DNA from: CAWDVH01 sp963805705
GTDB lineage: Bacteria; Actinomycetota; Actinomycetes; Streptosporangiales; Streptosporangiaceae
Direction of reading: 5' to 3'
Length of the DNA: 64,000 nt
NCBI GenBank assembly: GCA_963805705.1
Contig: CAWDVH010000001.1
Span: 496,001 to 560,000, forward strand
A program made the position numbers and the translations under genes. This document shows positions 62,284-64,000 of this stretch, one piece after another. Position 1 is the first letter of the stretch; every line of letters starts with the position of its first letter. Under the pieces are notes generated by a model. It was not told where the DNA came from and made no database searches. It worked only from the letters and a program-made list of their open reading frames with translations.

Positions 62284-64000
62284 ATGTCGGTGAGCTGGAA
62301 TCGGGTGAAGGCGCAGGTTCCTCGGACCATTCACCGCGTTGTGCTCGGCATCGCCCTTCTCCTTGTCGCGGCCACCCTCAGCATCGTGTCGCCCCCTCGC
62401 GCGGATGCAGCATCAGCCGCCTTCGTACAAGGTCGAGCCACCCAGGTGACGAGCGGTACGACGGCCAGCCTGGCGTTCAGCAAAGCGAACACGGCCGGGA
62501 ACCTGATCGCGGTCTATGTCGTCTGGGACAACTCCGGCACCGCGAAGGTGTCCGACACGAGCGGCAACACCTACACAGCTGCTACCGCGCGCCAGAGCTG
62601 GGGGAACAACTGGAGCGCTCAGGTCTTCTACGCCGCTAACATCCTCGGAGGGGCGAACACAGTCAAGGTGACCTTTGGTACGGCCATCACCAGTTTCGGC
62701 ATCATGTACCTGCATGAGTACTCCGGTCTCGCCACGGTGTCTCCGGTCGACGTCAGTGCGTCTGCTGCTGGCACGTCGGCGTCCATGAGCAGTGGAGCCG
62801 TGACGACCACCCAGGCCAATGACCTCCTGTTCGCAGCCGGTGCGTCCGACGGCAGCGTCAGCAAGGGGACCGGCTTTACGTCGCGTCTCACGGGCTTCGG
62901 CAATCTGACCGAGGATCGCGCCGTCACAACGACGGGGTCCTACGCAGGGACCGCCAGCCAAAGCGGCTCCACCTGGGCCATGCAGCTCGTTGCCTTCCGG
63001 GTCGCCTCTGGTGTGACCGGGCCACCCGCCAAGCTGGCCTTCGTCCAGAGCCCCACCAACACCGCCACCGGTGCCCTTATCGCCCCGGCCGTGAAGGTGG
63101 CGGTGGAGGACGCCAACGGCAACATCGAGACCTCTGACAACGCGACCAAGGTGAGCCTGGCCATCGGGACCAACCCCGCCGGTGGGACGCTCAGCGGCGG
63201 CTCGGCCGTCACGGTGGCCTCGGGCATCGCCACCTTCTCGGGCCTGTCCATCGACACGGCCGGGACGGGTTACACGCTGACGGCCTCCAGCACGCCCTCC
63301 TACACCGCGGCCACCTCGGCGGCCTTCAACGTCACCGGTCCGGGGGCGCCTGTCAAGCTGGCCTTTATCCAGGGCCCCTCCAACACCGCCGCCGGTGGGA
63401 CCATCGCCCCGGCCGTGAAGGTGGCGGTGGAGGACGCCAACGGCAACATCGAGACCTCTGACAACGCGACCAAGGTGAGCCTGGCCATCGGGACCAACCC
63501 CGCCGGTGGGACGCTCAGCGGCGGCTCGGCCGTCACGGTGGCCTCGGGCATCGCCACCTTCTCGGGCCTGTCCATCGACACGGCCGGGACGGGTTACACG
63601 CTGACGGCCTCCAGCACGCCCTCCTACACCGCGGCCACCTCGGCAGCCTTCAACATCAGCGCCGGTGTCGGGCCGCCCGCCAAGCTGGCCTTCGTCCAGG
63701 GTCCCTCCAGCACCGGGACGGGCGCGGCCATTAGACCGGCCGTGACGGTGGCGGTGGAGGACGCCAACGGCAACATCGAGACCTCTGACAACGCGACCAA
63801 GGTGAGCCTGGCCATCGGGACCAACCCCGCCGGTGGGACGCTCAGCGGCGGCTCGGCCGTCACGGTGGCCTCGGGCATCGCCACCTTCTCGGGCCTGTCC
63901 ATCGACACGGCCGGGACGGGTTACACGCTGACGGCCTCCAGCACGCCCTCCTACACCGCGGCCACCTCGGCAGCCTTCAACATTACTAACGTGACGTTGT
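62284..64000 (+). CDS. Secreted repeat protein (partial, runs off the window)
   Basis: An open frame of at least 572 codons. ATG 62284 gives a signal peptide MSVSWNRVKAQVPRTIHRVV with hydrophobic core LGIALLLVAATLSIV and cleavage after ADAAS; in-frame ATGs at 62215 and 62230 are alternatives. Residues 45-240 form a Thr/Ser/Gly-rich beta domain (GNLIAVYVVWDNSGTAKVSDTSG). From about 63019 three repeats of 108-109 residues follow, each with KLAFVQ(S/G)P, VAVEDANGNIETSDNATKV and LSIDTAGTGYTLTASS. They resemble Ig-like surface repeats. Probably a secreted or wall-attached protein. Confidence 0.88.
   Translation, partial: MSVSWNRVKAQVPRTIHRVVLGIALLLVAATLSIVSPPRADAASAAFVQGRATQVTSGTTASLAFSKANTAGNLIAVYVVWDNSGTAKVSDTSGNTYTAATARQSWGNNWSAQVFYAANILGGANTVKVTFGTAITSFGIMYLHEYSGLATVSPVDVSASAAGTSASMSSGAVTTTQANDLLFAAGASDGSVSKGTGFTSRLTGFGNLTEDRAVTTTGSYAGTASQSGSTWAMQLVAFRVASGVTGPPAKLAFVQSPTNTATGALIAPAVKVAVEDANGNIETSDNATKVSLAIGTNPAGGTLSGGSAVTVASGIATFSGLSIDTAGTGYTLTASSTPSYTAATSAAFNVTGPGAPVKLAFIQGPSNTAAGGTIAPAVKVAVEDANGNIETSDNATKVSLAIGTNPAGGTLSGGSAVTVASGIATFSGLSIDTAGTGYTLTASSTPSYTAATSAAFNISAGVGPPAKLAFVQGPSSTGTGAAIRPAVTVAVEDANGNIETSDNATKVSLAIGTNPAGGTLSGGSAVTVASGIATFSGLSIDTAGTGYTLTASSTPSYTAATSAAFNITNVTL
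63019..63996 (+). repeat. Three near-identical tandem repeats of 324-327 bp
   Basis: AAGCTGGCC marks the units at 63031, 63355 and 63682. About 230 bases of each unit (from GAGGACGCCAACGGC to TCGGCGGCC) look identical; differences cluster in the first 70 bases. The repeat boundary at the window edge suggests more copies to the right. Confidence 0.85.

Noticed and set aside
62940..63908. Three minus-strand frames with the same start MSMDRPEKVAMPEATV
   Set aside because: Antisense reading of the tandem repeats in the secreted protein gene.

Overview
The window is high-GC (about 70% by eye) actinobacterial chromosome. It carries a mycothiol synthase (MshD), a GlnR-type nitrogen regulator, MurT and a GatD-like amidotransferase, a DivIVA-like coiled-coil protein, frequent GTG/TTG starts and ATGA/GTGA stop-start overlaps. 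I cannot name a genus. The first two thirds look like core chromosome. From about 52.3 kb rightwards the sequence is a decayed accessory island.

Layout. 0-3.3 kb: DsrE-like protein, GatD-like amidotransferase and MurT (peptidoglycan amidation), with repeat-rich sequence in front of gatD. 3.3-13.3 kb: a GntR/UTRA regulator, a TraG/VirD4-like membrane protein, a second membrane protein with a VirD4/FtsK-like layout, and a HerA-type ATPase (split by a frameshift); DUF1684 and PhzF genes lie among them. 13.5-20.9 kb: a sulfur and redox block (DUF1416, sulfurtransferase, DUF4395, a candidate cysteine leader peptide, thioredoxin), an ECF sigma/anti-sigma pair, MoaD, GlnR, MshD and a gamma-carbonic anhydrase. 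The order resembles what I remember of the glnR-mshD neighbourhood of Streptomyces. 21-35 kb: DivIVA-like protein, Ppx/GppA, dipeptidase, a membrane/YxxxD-type protein (split by a frameshift), UDP-sulfoquinovose synthase and a methyltransferase, MerR-VOC fusion, PAP2 phosphatase, diacylglycerol-kinase-like protein, acetyltransferases and enoyl-CoA hydratase.

35-47.8 kb: a two-TM protein divergent from a patatin phospholipase, a Tat-exported FAD oxidoreductase, then a UvrA-like ABC protein, a PPOX protein and a VOC protein lying between two 124-bp direct repeats, an AraC regulator, an alpha/beta hydrolase, a YtrA-type GntR/ABC exporter operon and a methyltransferase. 48-52.3 kb: three DinB-fold proteins, small membrane proteins and a nucleotidyltransferase-fold protein.

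52.3-62.2 kb: accessory island with three copies of the 3' half of tRNA-Phe (attachment-site scars), two integrase tails, an IS21 istA fragment, IS481-type transposase fragments, two APH-type kinases, a PhyH dioxygenase, a lipoprotein and two low-GC hypothetical membrane proteins. 62.3 kb to the end: the start of a secreted repeat protein with three nearly identical 108-109-residue repeats that runs off the window.

Several genes (HerA-like, second coupling-like protein, membrane/YxxxD protein, integrase tail, perhaps gatD and glnR) carry apparent indels in G/C runs or short repeats. Either the assembly has uncorrected indels or these genes really are broken.
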